From the NCBI GenBank assembly GCA_902461815.1, contig CABPZE010000024.1, positions 1 through 29,157 on the forward strand: 29,157 bases of DNA. The letters are read 5' to 3'. The notes beneath the pieces are model-generated. The model made no database searches. It had not been told where the DNA came from and saw only the letters and a program-made list of their open reading frames with translations. Of the stretch, positions 21,625 through 29,157 are shown piece after piece. The stretch's first letter is position 1; each line of letters begins with the position of its first letter. The stretch is from CAG-390 sp003523225 (GTDB taxonomy: Bacteria > Bacillota > Clostridia > Oscillospirales > CAG-272). The translations under genes were made by a program, and so were the position numbers.

Positions 21625-23127
21625 ATGGCAACTACGGAAAAACGTCCGAACATTTTGTTTTTGCTGACGGACGATCAGCGCTACGGGACGATACACGCGC
21701 TCGGCAATGATGAAATAAGTACGCCGAATCTTGATCTTCTGGTTCACCGCGGAATGGCGTTTACAAACGCGCATATTCCGGGCGGCACTACGTCTGCGGT
21801 CTGTATGCCCAGCCGCGCCATGATCAACTCCGGCAGGACGCTGTTTCATCTTGAAGAATGCGGCAAAAACATTCCCGCGTGCGACACGACTCTCGGCGAA
21901 TGCCTCAGACGAGAGGGATATCATTCGATCGGGATCGGAAAATGGCACAACGGAGTTGAGAGCTATGCCCGCAGCTTCAGCGACGGGGCGGAGATATTCT
22001 TCGGCGGAATGTGGGATCACTGGAATGTTCCCGTAAACGATTTCCACCCCGACGGCAATTATTCGCGCGAGATATCCTTTACGCCGAATTTTACCGCCAA
22101 CGAAATTCCCGTTAAGGTGAGAGCGGAAAGGATACTGGCGGGAGTCCACTCAAGCGAGTTGTTTACCGACGCGGCGGTAAAGCGCATTATGGATCATGAC
22201 CCGGATGTGCCGATGTTTATGTATCTTTCCTTCCTTGCTCCTCACGACCCCAGAACCATGCCCGAAAAATACCGCAATATGTACGATCCGGATAAGATCA
22301 CTCTGCCGCCGAACTTTGCGGAAATGCCGGCATTTTCATACGGTTGGGCGGCGCGTGGGCGTGATGAAAACACCGAGGCATATCCGCGCCGTCCCGAACG
22401 TGTAAGACAGCATATTGCCGATTATTATGCGATGATAAGCCACCTTGACGATTGCATCGGGCGGGTGCTTGACGCACTGCGCGAACGCGATATGCTTGAT
22501 AACACCATTATCGTTATGTGCGGAGACAACGGTCTTGCCATCGGTCAGCATGGGCTTATGGGCAAGCAGAACATATACGAGCACAGCGTACGCGTGCCGC
22601 TGCTGATATCGGGTCCCGGCATCCCTGCAGATCGGACCGATGACAGCCCGGTATATCTGCTTGATATCTTTCCCACGCTTTGCGATCTCTGCGGGATAGA
22701 CATTCCCGCCTCGGTGGACGGCAAAAGCTTTGCCGGAGTCATCCGCAACGGTGAGCCCGCGCCGCGCGGCTCGCTTTATCTGGCGTTTCAGGCGCGCATA
22801 CGCGGAGTGCTTGCCGGCAATTACAAGCTGATAGAATACCGCTCGCGGGAGCTGAAGCTGACGCAGATATTCGATCTTGCTGCCGACCCGTGGGAGCGGA
22901 ACAATCTTTTCGGTGCGCCGGGCTACGACGGGCTTACAGATATGCTTCGCGGCGAGCTTTTCCGTTTGCGCGACGAGTGGGATGACACCGAAAACGATCT
23001 CGGAAAGCTCTACTGGGAACAGTGGAAACGGTATGAGGACGCCGAGCTTCAGAATGTTCCGGGGCCTATGGGCGTATCTATGAGCGCGCAGGTCGGCAGC
23101 TGGGGCACTGAGCTTCATAAAAAATAA
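21625..23127 (+). CDS. Sulfatase (Cys-type, FGly-dependent)
   Basis: This is a 500-aa sulfatase family hydrolase. The N-terminal metal site RPNILFLLTDDQRYG contains Asp16-Asp17. The signature C-x-P-S-R is CMPSRAMINSGR with Cys60, which must be oxidised to formylglycine. The later metal block is IIVMCGDNGLAIGQHGLMGK. The C-terminal subdomain (LAADPWERNNLFGAPGYDGL) is typical. No signal peptide is visible, so it appears cytosolic and would act on imported sulfated sugars. In anaerobes the Cys is matured by a radical-SAM enzyme (anSME), which is not in this window. AAGGGG lies about 8 bases before the ATG. Confidence 0.93.
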   Translation: MATTEKRPNILFLLTDDQRYGTIHALGNDEISTPNLDLLVHRGMAFTNAHIPGGTTSAVCMPSRAMINSGRTLFHLEECGKNIPACDTTLGECLRREGYHSIGIGKWHNGVESYARSFSDGAEIFFGGMWDHWNVPVNDFHPDGNYSREISFTPNFTANEIPVKVRAERILAGVHSSELFTDAAVKRIMDHDPDVPMFMYLSFLAPHDPRTMPEKYRNMYDPDKITLPPNFAEMPAFSYGWAARGRDENTEAYPRRPERVRQHIADYYAMISHLDDCIGRVLDALRERDMLDNTIIVMCGDNGLAIGQHGLMGKQNIYEHSVRVPLLISGPGIPADRTDDSPVYLLDIFPTLCDLCGIDIPASVDGKSFAGVIRNGEPAPRGSLYLAFQARIRGVLAGNYKLIEYRSRELKLTQIFDLAADPWERNNLFGAPGYDGLTDMLRGELFRLRDEWDDTENDLGKLYWEQWKRYEDAELQNVPGPMGVSMSAQVGSWGTELHKK

Positions 23128-23147
23128 ATGTTTAACTCATAAAACAT

Positions 23148-23212
23148 GCTCCCCGTCCGGCGGGCAGCACGACCAAGGTCGGCTGTCACGTATGACGGGG
23201 AGCGCATTTTAT
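23148..23212. terminator. Bidirectional terminator between sulfatase and ROK kinase genes
   Basis: The outer stem GCTCCCCGTC (23148-23157) pairs with GACGGGGAGC (23194-23203). A nested stem, CAGC-GACC/GGTC-GCTG, lies inside. T-rich sequence flanks it on both sides (ATTTTATT right; TGTTTTATG on the minus strand), which suits two convergent transcripts. Confidence 0.8.
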
Positions 23213-23224
23213 TGGATCGGATCT

Positions 23225-24130
23225 TCAATCAATGCCCGAAGCGTTCATTGCCGCGCCTATAAGGTGGGCGTCGTCGGAGTTGGGGGCGGGCAGTACCCTG
23301 CCGCAATAGCCGTAGGCGGAAAGAGTATCGCAAAGTCCGGGCATAAAGAGGGCGCAGTCACGCGATATCTGCCCGCCGAGCAGCAGTGTGCCGACGCGGT
23401 ATTCGGCGAGTATGGGTGCGAGAAGCTCGCCGAGCAGGATTCCGGTGTCGGAATATGCGCGGAGCGCCGCCGCGTCGCCCGACTTTGCCAGGAGTGCTAT
23501 ATCCTTTGCGCTGAGCGCGGAGCTGTCGGCTGTACCGGAGCATTCCCGGTAACGACGGACTATTCCGCGGGCGGAGATCAGCTCCTCGGCTTCCTCGCCG
23601 CGCAGTGGGGCACGGTAGATGCTGACCAAAGGGCCTCCGTTTGGGTTCAGCAGCGGCTGACCGCCGCACATCAGGGCAAAGCCAAGACCTGTGCCGAGCA
23701 TTACGGCGGCAATGCTTTCACGTTTTGCCTCGCCGTCCGCCAGCGCGCGGGACGCGCCGAGTATGAACGCCGCTGAATCGTGTATTATGTGAACGGATGC
23801 GCCGGGAAAGTCCTCCGCAAACCACGGAAGCACCGACACGCCGTAAAGCGCGGTGTATTTGTGAGTCATGCGGAAGGCCCCGGTCGGGTAGTCAAATGGT
23901 CCGGGCGTGTCCATGCCGACGGATACTATTTCGTATCCTTTTTCGGCGGCGCGCGCCTTGGCGCGCACCGCAAGCGCCGCATATGCCGCGCGGATGTCGG
24001 CGGGCGTGCCGCCTGCCGAATCGGCAGGCGCGGAGTCATGCGTGCCGGGGATAACATTCAGCTTTTCGTCTATCAGCGCGCATTTAAGATAGCTCCCGCC
24101 CGCGTCAAGCGCGTAAATACATTTTTCCAT
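23225..24130 (-). CDS. ROK-family sugar kinase
   Basis: This is a 301-aa ROK (repressor/ORF/kinase) protein, probably phosphorylating a hexose or hexosamine in the cytosol. The N-terminal phosphate loop is ALDAGGSYLKCALID (8-22). A further motif is VGMDTPGPFDYPTGAF, and the catalytic region VHIIHDSAAFILGASR carries the expected Asp. The second phosphate loop is VMLGTGLGFALM. The cysteine zinc site (C-x-C-G-x-x-G-C) of many ROK proteins is absent. It is the last gene of the sugar operon, 15 bases after the isomerase-like cupin; the context suggests that it acts on the sugar handled by those enzymes. Confidence 0.88.
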   Translation of the reverse strand: MEKCIYALDAGGSYLKCALIDEKLNVIPGTHDSAPADSAGGTPADIRAAYAALAVRAKARAAEKGYEIVSVGMDTPGPFDYPTGAFRMTHKYTALYGVSVLPWFAEDFPGASVHIIHDSAAFILGASRALADGEAKRESIAAVMLGTGLGFALMCGGQPLLNPNGGPLVSIYRAPLRGEEAEELISARGIVRRYRECSGTADSSALSAKDIALLAKSGDAAALRAYSDTGILLGELLAPILAEYRVGTLLLGGQISRDCALFMPGLCDTLSAYGYCGRVLPAPNSDDAHLIGAAMNASGID

Positions 24131-24145
24131 GCTGAGGAAAGCGCC

Positions 24146-25960
24146 TTACACGCCGCGCTTGAGCATGGTCTTGTGCATGACCGTCCATGTGCCGGGCTTG
24201 TTGTTGATAAGCTCGACCTCGCCCAGTGAGGCGGGTATGACCACCATGTCCATGTATTTCATTCTGAACTGTCTTTCGGGGTGCGCCTTGCTTCTTACAG
24301 TTACATCCTCGCCGTCCACCAGCGCGTAGACGAAGAAATCACCGCTTTCGGAATAGCGTTTGGTGTCGTCGGTGAAATAGTCGCCGAACACGAGGTTGCG
24401 CAGTGAGAAGTAAAGCTGATCGCACTCGCCTACGACGAGCTCCTTGCCGTTTTCATCCTCGCGCAGTACTCTTTTGCGTCCGTTGACGAGATTTGCCTTG
24501 ACGTATTCCTCGGTCATATTGTGATTGAGGTTTTTCGCGCCGTAATATGAGTGTATCGGGCGCGGGTTGCCGTCAAGGTCGCGGCGCAGGTAGTCGTACA
24601 TCTTGTAGGTATATGAGCCAACGGTGAGAGAACCGATCTCAAGGATGACCTGATTCTGACCCGAAGCGTGTATCGTTCCGGCGGGGATCATTACCTGCAC
24701 TCCCGGTTCGCTGTGTACGCCGTAGATGTATTTCTGATAGTCAATCTCGGTGTGTTCCTTTTCGCTCTTCAGCACCTCGTCCACGAACTCGTCAACATCG
24801 ACTCCGCTGCGGAAGCCGAGGTAGGTGCGCGCGCCCTGCCCGGTGACAAAAACGTAATAGCTTTCGTCCTGTCTGCCAAGCTCGCCGTTTTCGTTCATGA
24901 CAAAGTCCGCGCCCGGGTGAAGCTGGACCGACATATTTCCGGAGGCATGATAGGTGTCGTCGTAGTTGAAGCGGATGGGGAAGAAGCCGTGGAACTCGTC
25001 AAGGCACTCTTTGCCCATCAGCTTTTCGCCGAAGGAGGACACAACGGTGTAGAAGGGGACTTCAACGGTAAGTCCGTCCGCCTCGATGACGGTGCTGACC
25101 TCCATCGGGATCATATCAAAAACCCATGCGCAGTTTTTCATGGTGTCGGGCAGATTGCGGATGTGCATGGTGTAATATCCGCCCCATACGCCCTCAAGAT
25201 AAACGGGACGCTGACGGAAGGGGGACTCAAGTGTGCGGTCGATGAGGGAGAAAAGCAGTGCCGAGGGGAGCAGGGTGAGCTTTTCGGCATCGTCTCCGCA
25301 GATGTAGAAGTCGATCCCGTGCGCGGCAAGCAGCTTTGAGCGCAGTGTGAAGGCAAGCTCAAAATCGACATAGTAGCAGCGGCGCATTGTTGCCTTGAAG
25401 GGCATAAGCTCGTCTGAGCCGAGATTGTAGAAATTGCCCTTTTTAATGTTCAGCACTGCGCGCTTGGGGGTTATGTCGCAGAATATTTTCACGTCGGCAT
25501 ACGGCAGCAGCTCCTCGGACAGCGCGCCGTAGCCCCAGAGCAGGACTGTCCTGCCCTCTTTTTTGGCAGTCTCAAGCGCGCTTTTGAGTGCGGCGAGCTT
25601 TACGGGGTCGAATATTCCCGCATAGCCCTCCTTGAAGAGCTTGCCGTAAAGCAGTACGGGGTCTTTTTTTCTGTCCTCGGGGAGATTGTCGCGGAAAAGC
25701 TCGCGCAGCTCGGCGGGGGACTTGAGAATTGAGGAAACGGCTATCTTCTGAATGTCTCCGGCAAGGGAGAGCACCGTCTCAAAGGGTGCGGTGGTGTAGC
25801 CGTCAAGGGCGATGACTCCGCCTTTGCGGATAATTCCGGCAAGGGATGCGGCTACCGCGTCATTGCCGACGGCGGCGGAGGAGGTGTCGATGCCGGACGC
25901 ATCAATGCGGTTTACGGCACTTGGATCGTCATAGGGAAAGGGATTGAACATAAATGACAT
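24146..25960 (-). CDS. Long phosphomannose-isomerase-like cupin with extra N-terminal domain
   Basis: This is a 604-aa protein, about twice the length of simple class I mannose-6-phosphate isomerases. The C-terminal half carries the zinc-site pattern: Gln346 and His348 in MSVQLHPGADF, Glu366 in RQDESYYVFV, and His431 in MIPAGTIHASGQNQVILEIG. The N-terminal 240 residues (GGVIALDGYTTAPFETVLSL, EGRTVLLWGYGALSEE, ADVKIFCDITPKRAVLNIKK) look like a nucleotide/uridine-kinase-type alpha/beta domain without a P-loop. It probably interconverts aldose and ketose phosphates. AAGGAG precedes ATG 25960. It lies between a DJ-1-like gene and the ROK kinase. Confidence 0.85.
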   Translation of the reverse strand: MSFMFNPFPYDDPSAVNRIDASGIDTSSAAVGNDAVAASLAGIIRKGGVIALDGYTTAPFETVLSLAGDIQKIAVSSILKSPAELRELFRDNLPEDRKKDPVLLYGKLFKEGYAGIFDPVKLAALKSALETAKKEGRTVLLWGYGALSEELLPYADVKIFCDITPKRAVLNIKKGNFYNLGSDELMPFKATMRRCYYVDFELAFTLRSKLLAAHGIDFYICGDDAEKLTLLPSALLFSLIDRTLESPFRQRPVYLEGVWGGYYTMHIRNLPDTMKNCAWVFDMIPMEVSTVIEADGLTVEVPFYTVVSSFGEKLMGKECLDEFHGFFPIRFNYDDTYHASGNMSVQLHPGADFVMNENGELGRQDESYYVFVTGQGARTYLGFRSGVDVDEFVDEVLKSEKEHTEIDYQKYIYGVHSEPGVQVMIPAGTIHASGQNQVILEIGSLTVGSYTYKMYDYLRRDLDGNPRPIHSYYGAKNLNHNMTEEYVKANLVNGRKRVLREDENGKELVVGECDQLYFSLRNLVFGDYFTDDTKRYSESGDFFVYALVDGEDVTVRSKAHPERQFRMKYMDMVVIPASLGEVELINNKPGTWTVMHKTMLKRGV

Positions 25961-25995
25961 GGATTTATCTCCTTAAATTTGATCGTTTTTCGGGG

Positions 25996-26508
25996 TCAGG
26001 CTCTCAGCAGTGCGATAAATTCGCGCATAAAGGCGGGCAGGTCTTCGGGACGGCGGGAGGTGACAAGGCGTGCGTCTGTGTCAACCACTGCCTCGCAGTC
26101 GCGGTATATGCCGCCGGCGGCTATCACGTCGTCGCGTATGCCGGGGTAGCAGGTGCAGTGTCTGCCGCGCAGAGTGCCGGCGCTTATGAGTATCTGAGGT
26201 CCGTGGCAGATAGCCGCGAGAGGCAGATGCTCACGGTCAAAATACCGTGCGATCTCAAGAGCCGCGGGCTGCTGGCGTATCTTTTCCGGTGCTGTGCCGC
26301 CGGGAAGGATAAGTCCGTCGTAATCCGAGGGATCCACCTCGTCAAGCAGAAGGCTTGCGTCAACGGTAAAGTGGTATTTTGCGCGTATCTGGCGCTTTTC
26401 CATTGACGCAACGTCCACGGTGTAGCCCTCCTCGCGCATACGGAAAAGCGGGTAAAGCACCTCGCTGTCGTCGCAGTTGTCGTAGGTTATAAGCAGAATT
26501 TTCTTCAT
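25996..26508 (-). CDS. DJ-1/PfpI-family protein
   Basis: This is a 170-aa class I amidotransferase-like protein. The nucleophile elbow is AAICHGPQIL, with Cys101 (from ATG 26508) and the adjoining His. The acidic partner region YDNCDDSEVLYPLF and the LILPGGTAPEKIR strand are typical of PfpI/DJ-1 proteins. AAAGG fits ATG 26508 better than ATG 26514 (9 versus 3 bases). Members act as glyoxalases, deglycases or chaperones; here it may detoxify reactive carbonyls made by the isomerase/kinase pathway. The role is inferred from the family and the operon only. Confidence 0.9.
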   Translation of the reverse strand: MKKILLITYDNCDDSEVLYPLFRMREEGYTVDVASMEKRQIRAKYHFTVDASLLLDEVDPSDYDGLILPGGTAPEKIRQQPAALEIARYFDREHLPLAAICHGPQILISAGTLRGRHCTCYPGIRDDVIAAGGIYRDCEAVVDTDARLVTSRRPEDLPAFMREFIALLRA

Positions 26509-26534
26509 TTTCATTAACCTTTCTGCTGACCGGG

Positions 26535-27968
26535 TCAGCTTATTTTGCAGAAATCAAAGCCCATGATGCCGGCAAGGTCGGCAAGCTCGGCGGTAACGTC
26601 GCCCGGAACTATCCCGTAGTGCTGGGTAACTCCGTTGGCGGCGATCCTTGAGAACAGCTCCTCGGGGCTCATTCCGCGCGGGGCAAAATCCGCGTGCGAA
26701 TAGCTTGCAAGGTAGTGCGGCGTGGGCAGGCAGTCAACTACCGCGCAGACCATCTTCATCTTCCCGTCCTTTTCGGACATGTGCAGCATCGTCTTTTCTC
26801 CCTCGGGGAATACATACCACGCAAAGGGTGCTCCCGCGTGCTTCCAGCCGCTCTTGGCAAAGCGCTCGTCGCGTGCTATTATCATTTTTCCGTCGGGGTC
26901 GCGGTAGTCATTAGGTCCGGCGTGACCCGCCGCAAAGGTTCCGCGCACATGGTCGATGTAAAAGGGCTCGATGAAGTTAGAGCGGCGTCCGGTCAGCGCG
27001 TGGAGGATATAGGTGGCAAGTCCGCCGCCGATGTCGCCCTCCGGGACGGTTACAAGCGGCAGGTCCTCGCTTGTCGGGGCAAAGCCGGGTCGCAGACCGA
27101 CCTCGCGGAAAAGCACGGTGTCAATATCGTTAAGCACCAGCAGGTCGGTTCCGGCGGCAAGGGCTATGCGCTCCATGGCGTAGGAGGCGCGCACCGAAGC
27201 GTCGAGCTTTTCCATATCGACATTCGGATATACCTCGTGCGTCGAGGTAAGCTCGTCGGTTATTTTCCGCACGGTCTCGTCCGGTGTGCGGTTTATTTCG
27301 TTTACCAGCTCCGCGACAGAAAGAAAATGTATTTCGGGACCTATCTTCATGAATATATTGTAGGGATCAAGATATGTCGCCCACATTGCCTCGTTGTAGC
27401 AGGAAAGCAGGGATATGCGTGAGGCGCGCAGAGTTGAGCGCACCCGAGCGGCAGAGGCAAAGGTCTTGAGTCTTGCCGTTACGGTGTCAAGTGTGCCTAT
27501 GCACATTTCGCTCATCGGGCGGTCAAAGCGACGGAATGACCCGCTGGCTTCCTGGAAGCCGACAAGAGCCCCGGCGGAAAGAAAATCAATGAACTGATCC
27601 TCGTCATTGGTGTCGGTTATTGAGAGGGAGTCGCGCACCACCGACATGAAAAACAGCGGCATGGGGGGCAGCTCGCGCAGAAAGCGTATCCAGGCAAAGT
27701 CCTCCGCCCATGAAAGGAAGCCTGCCGCAACGCAGTCAACGCCTTCATTGTAAAAAAGACGCGCCGCTTTTTCTGCACCGTCGCGTTCCCATACCGGACC
27801 GGGATAGACCACGTCGGCAAATTCCTTTATTTTTTCTATGTAAGCCGCCGCCTCTGCGTCCTTACGCACGGCGTACGTGCCGCGCGCCGTACCCTCGCCA
27901 AGCCCGCGGAAGCGCTCCGCCTCGATAAGCAGAACGCCGATCTTCGGTTTGCGGAAAATTTCCGTCAT
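26535..27968 (-). CDS. L-fucose/L-arabinose isomerase-family protein
   Basis: This is a 477-aa protein of the FucI/AraA superfamily. The start ATG 27968 is used because AAAGGAG lies about 10 bases upstream; a GTG start at 27992 would overlap that site. The first 200 residues form the Rossmann-like part (KIGVLLIEAERFRGLGEG, VDCVAAGFLSWAEDFAWI, CYNEAMWATYLDPYNIF). The second part holds the metal/substrate block VTVPEGDIGGGLATYILHAL (about 307-326), comparable with ESD-x-(6)-AYILQ of fucose isomerases, followed by FIEPFYIDHVRGTFAAGHAG. The sugar substrate cannot be read from sequence. It is the first gene of a four-gene sugar operon and divergent from an AraC regulator. Confidence 0.85.
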   Translation of the reverse strand: MTEIFRKPKIGVLLIEAERFRGLGEGTARGTYAVRKDAEAAAYIEKIKEFADVVYPGPVWERDGAEKAARLFYNEGVDCVAAGFLSWAEDFAWIRFLRELPPMPLFFMSVVRDSLSITDTNDEDQFIDFLSAGALVGFQEASGSFRRFDRPMSEMCIGTLDTVTARLKTFASAARVRSTLRASRISLLSCYNEAMWATYLDPYNIFMKIGPEIHFLSVAELVNEINRTPDETVRKITDELTSTHEVYPNVDMEKLDASVRASYAMERIALAAGTDLLVLNDIDTVLFREVGLRPGFAPTSEDLPLVTVPEGDIGGGLATYILHALTGRRSNFIEPFYIDHVRGTFAAGHAGPNDYRDPDGKMIIARDERFAKSGWKHAGAPFAWYVFPEGEKTMLHMSEKDGKMKMVCAVVDCLPTPHYLASYSHADFAPRGMSPEELFSRIAANGVTQHYGIVPGDVTAELADLAGIMGFDFCKIS

Positions 27969-28100
27969 TTTATTATTTCTCCTTTCGGTCACTGCCTGCG
28001 CCGCGCCCGCAGCCTTCCGCTTGACGGACTGAACTCTCCTTGAAACCGGGTAATATTTCGAAAAATGTCCGGTAAAACCGCCCGCATTTGTCTTTCGGGC

Positions 28101-28129
28101 TTGACGAAAGCAGAAATGTGTATTATAAT
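28101..28129 (+). promoter_or_regulatory. Consensus promoter of the second AraC gene
   Basis: TTGACG (28101-28106), a 17-bp spacer and TATAAT (28124-28129). The start near 28136 leaves a leader of about 90 bases before ATG 28228. Confidence 0.8.
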
Positions 28130-28187
28130 CTTACAAAGAACATTATACCGCCGCCGCATATTCATTTATATAAAAATAGTACGAAAA

Positions 28188-28204
28188 AATATGAAAATCA
28201 TATT
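28188..28204. promoter_or_regulatory. Inverted repeat in the AraC leader
   Basis: AATATGA-AAA-TCATATT is a perfect 7-bp palindrome just before the ribosome binding site. It could be an operator, or it could be an AT-rich chance. Confidence 0.35.
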
Positions 28205-28227
28205 ATTGTTGCTTGGGGGAGGCAGCC

Positions 28228-29031
28228 ATGATATTCGGACTTGAAATACTTAAAACGCGCACCTACAATTCAATGGATGTACGAAAGACGCTTTTCTCGG
28301 CTGTAAGGACTGTCCCGACATACGAGATAGAGCTTTGCACCGAAGCGATGGGCGGAATAAATTACGTAAACGGCGAGCCTTATCCCAACGAGGTGGGGAA
28401 GATCCTTGTGGCGCATCCGGGGCAGCGACGCTACACGAAGGGTCATTTTGAATGTCAGTTCGTGCATTTTATCTGTCATGACCGCGAATTTGAGGACAAG
28501 TACCTGCGTCCGCTTCAGGTCAGTCTGCGCCTGTGCGACGAGACGCGCGCGCCGCACATATTCCGCGCCATGACGAGCGCGTGGGCTAAGCGCGAGGAGG
28601 GGTACGAGCTTTACTGCGTCGGAAAGCTGATGGAGCTTATCAGCGCAATTTATTCGGCAGGCAAGCTCATTGGCTCGATAGACGAAAAATACCGCCGCTT
28701 CTCACACAATATTCTGATTGCCACCGAGTTCATGCGCGAGAATTTTGCCTCGCCGCTGACGCTCGGCGACATTGCCGCCTCGGCGCATATAAGTCCCTCG
28801 TACTTTCATCTTATCTTCAAAAATTCGGTAGGCGTCACTCCGGCGCGGTATCTGCTTGACGTCCGTATGCGTGAGGCTCAGAAGCTGCTCATCAACACCT
28901 CGCTGCCGCTGTCCGAAATCGCGGGAATGTGCGGGTTTGACTCTCAGTCGTATTTCACCGACGTTTTCCGCCGCGAGGAGGGCGTCACGCCCGGAAAATA
29001 CCGGCGCGACAATGCTGATGTGATACTGTAA
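28228..29031 (+). CDS. AraC-family transcriptional regulator
   Basis: This is a 267-aa regulator. I start it at ATG 28228 because GGGGGAGG (28215-28222) lies 5 bases upstream; a TTG at 28213 would sit on that site. Residues 1-150 form a cupin-type sensing domain (YEIELCTEAMGGINYVNGEP, GKILVAHPGQRRYTKGHFEC). The C-terminal 100 residues are the double HTH (LTLGDIAASAHISPSYFHLI, LPLSEIAGMCGFDSQSYFTD, ending REEGVTPGKYRR). It is divergent from the sugar-isomerase operon and is its likely regulator. A copy of the MITE-like repeat begins 5 bases after its stop. Confidence 0.92.
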   Translation: MIFGLEILKTRTYNSMDVRKTLFSAVRTVPTYEIELCTEAMGGINYVNGEPYPNEVGKILVAHPGQRRYTKGHFECQFVHFICHDREFEDKYLRPLQVSLRLCDETRAPHIFRAMTSAWAKREEGYELYCVGKLMELISAIYSAGKLIGSIDEKYRRFSHNILIATEFMRENFASPLTLGDIAASAHISPSYFHLIFKNSVGVTPARYLLDVRMREAQKLLINTSLPLSEIAGMCGFDSQSYFTDVFRREEGVTPGKYRRDNADVIL

Positions 29032-29035
29032 TACC

Positions 29036-29157
29036 AGCCAATTGTAAAACTGCGTTTTACAATTGAGATCCGCGCGGCGGGGATACACGCGCTTATCGCC
29101 GCCCGCCAAAATCGCGGATTTTGGCGGCTCCCCTCGGCGCGCGGACTCGCTTGGCAC
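29036..29157. mobile_element. MITE-like element, second copy, cut by the window end
   Basis: The sequence is identical to 13164-13285 at 120 of 122 positions, with no gaps (differences at about 29087 and 29104). It starts with the same AGCCAATTGTAAAA terminal repeat and hairpins. The far end, the matching inverted repeat and any target duplication lie beyond the window. Insertion is 5 bases after the AraC stop. Confidence 0.85.

Noticed and set aside
22336..23118. 260-aa minus-strand frame inside the sulfatase
   Set aside because: The sulfatase on the other strand has all its motifs, and this frame has no family features.
1..29157. CRISPR array, tRNA or rRNA genes
   Set aside because: I found no regularly spaced repeats and no cloverleaf or rRNA-like sequence by eye.

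Overview
The window looks like a chromosomal segment of a Gram-positive, low-to-mid GC anaerobe of the Clostridia (Bacillota), probably a gut commensal. The evidence is an ECF-type vitamin transporter, sortase-type wall-anchor tails (PSTGD plus membrane helix plus basic tail), many lipoproteins with lipobox cysteines, SigA-like promoters with 17-bp spacers, strong GGAGG-type ribosome binding sites, and AraC/XRE/Lrp regulators. No rRNA, tRNA or CRISPR array was seen. Genus cannot be read from the sequence.

Layout. (1) 1-2100: debris of an integrative conjugative element. One open frame joins the C-terminal third of a VirB4-type conjugation ATPase to the C-terminal half of a large serine recombinase, followed by two terminators, a degraded ORF and mostly non-coding sequence. 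(2) 2101-4206: a lipoprotein gene behind a consensus promoter and a long leader, then an XRE regulator with six membrane helices. (3) 4210-10608, minus strand: a cobalamin-riboswitch-controlled operon. Reading from the promoter at 10608 downward, it holds promoter, B12 riboswitch, intrinsic terminator, a small homing-endonuclease-associated-repeat protein, a wall-anchored DUF4430-like protein, a membrane protein with a transcobalamin-like alpha/alpha toroid plus a DUF4430 beta domain, EcfT, a fused double EcfA, and a CbrT-like S component. This is the most interesting system in the window: a candidate surface B12 capture relay feeding an ECF transporter, with a domain order like that of animal transcobalamin/intrinsic factor. 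(4) 10601-14888: an AraC regulator divergent from an exported endonuclease/exonuclease/phosphatase-fold lipoprotein (apparently leaderless mRNA with AraC-type direct repeats upstream), then an orphan sugar-binding lipoprotein. Between the last two sits a 200-bp MITE-like element with terminal inverted repeats and a 12-bp target duplication; a second copy (120/122 identical) begins at 29036 and runs off the window end. (5) 15067-20260, minus strand: a four-gene cassette (wall-anchored beta-helix protein, Lrp regulator, S51 peptidase-like lipoprotein, tandem lamin-tail-like secreted protein). (6) 20521-23127, plus strand: a membrane coiled-coil protein of uncertain function and a Cys-type sulfatase. 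(7) 23225-29031: a minus-strand sugar operon (fucose/arabinose-isomerase-family protein, DJ-1/PfpI protein, long phosphomannose-isomerase-like cupin, ROK kinase), divergent from an AraC regulator with a consensus promoter.

How the parts work together. The B12 operon is shut by its riboswitch/terminator when B12 is plentiful. When open it should make surface proteins that hold the corrinoid and the ECF module that imports it. The other modules fit a polysaccharide/glycan-foraging lifestyle: sulfatase, sugar-binding protein, isomerase-kinase operon, and AraC regulators beside their targets.
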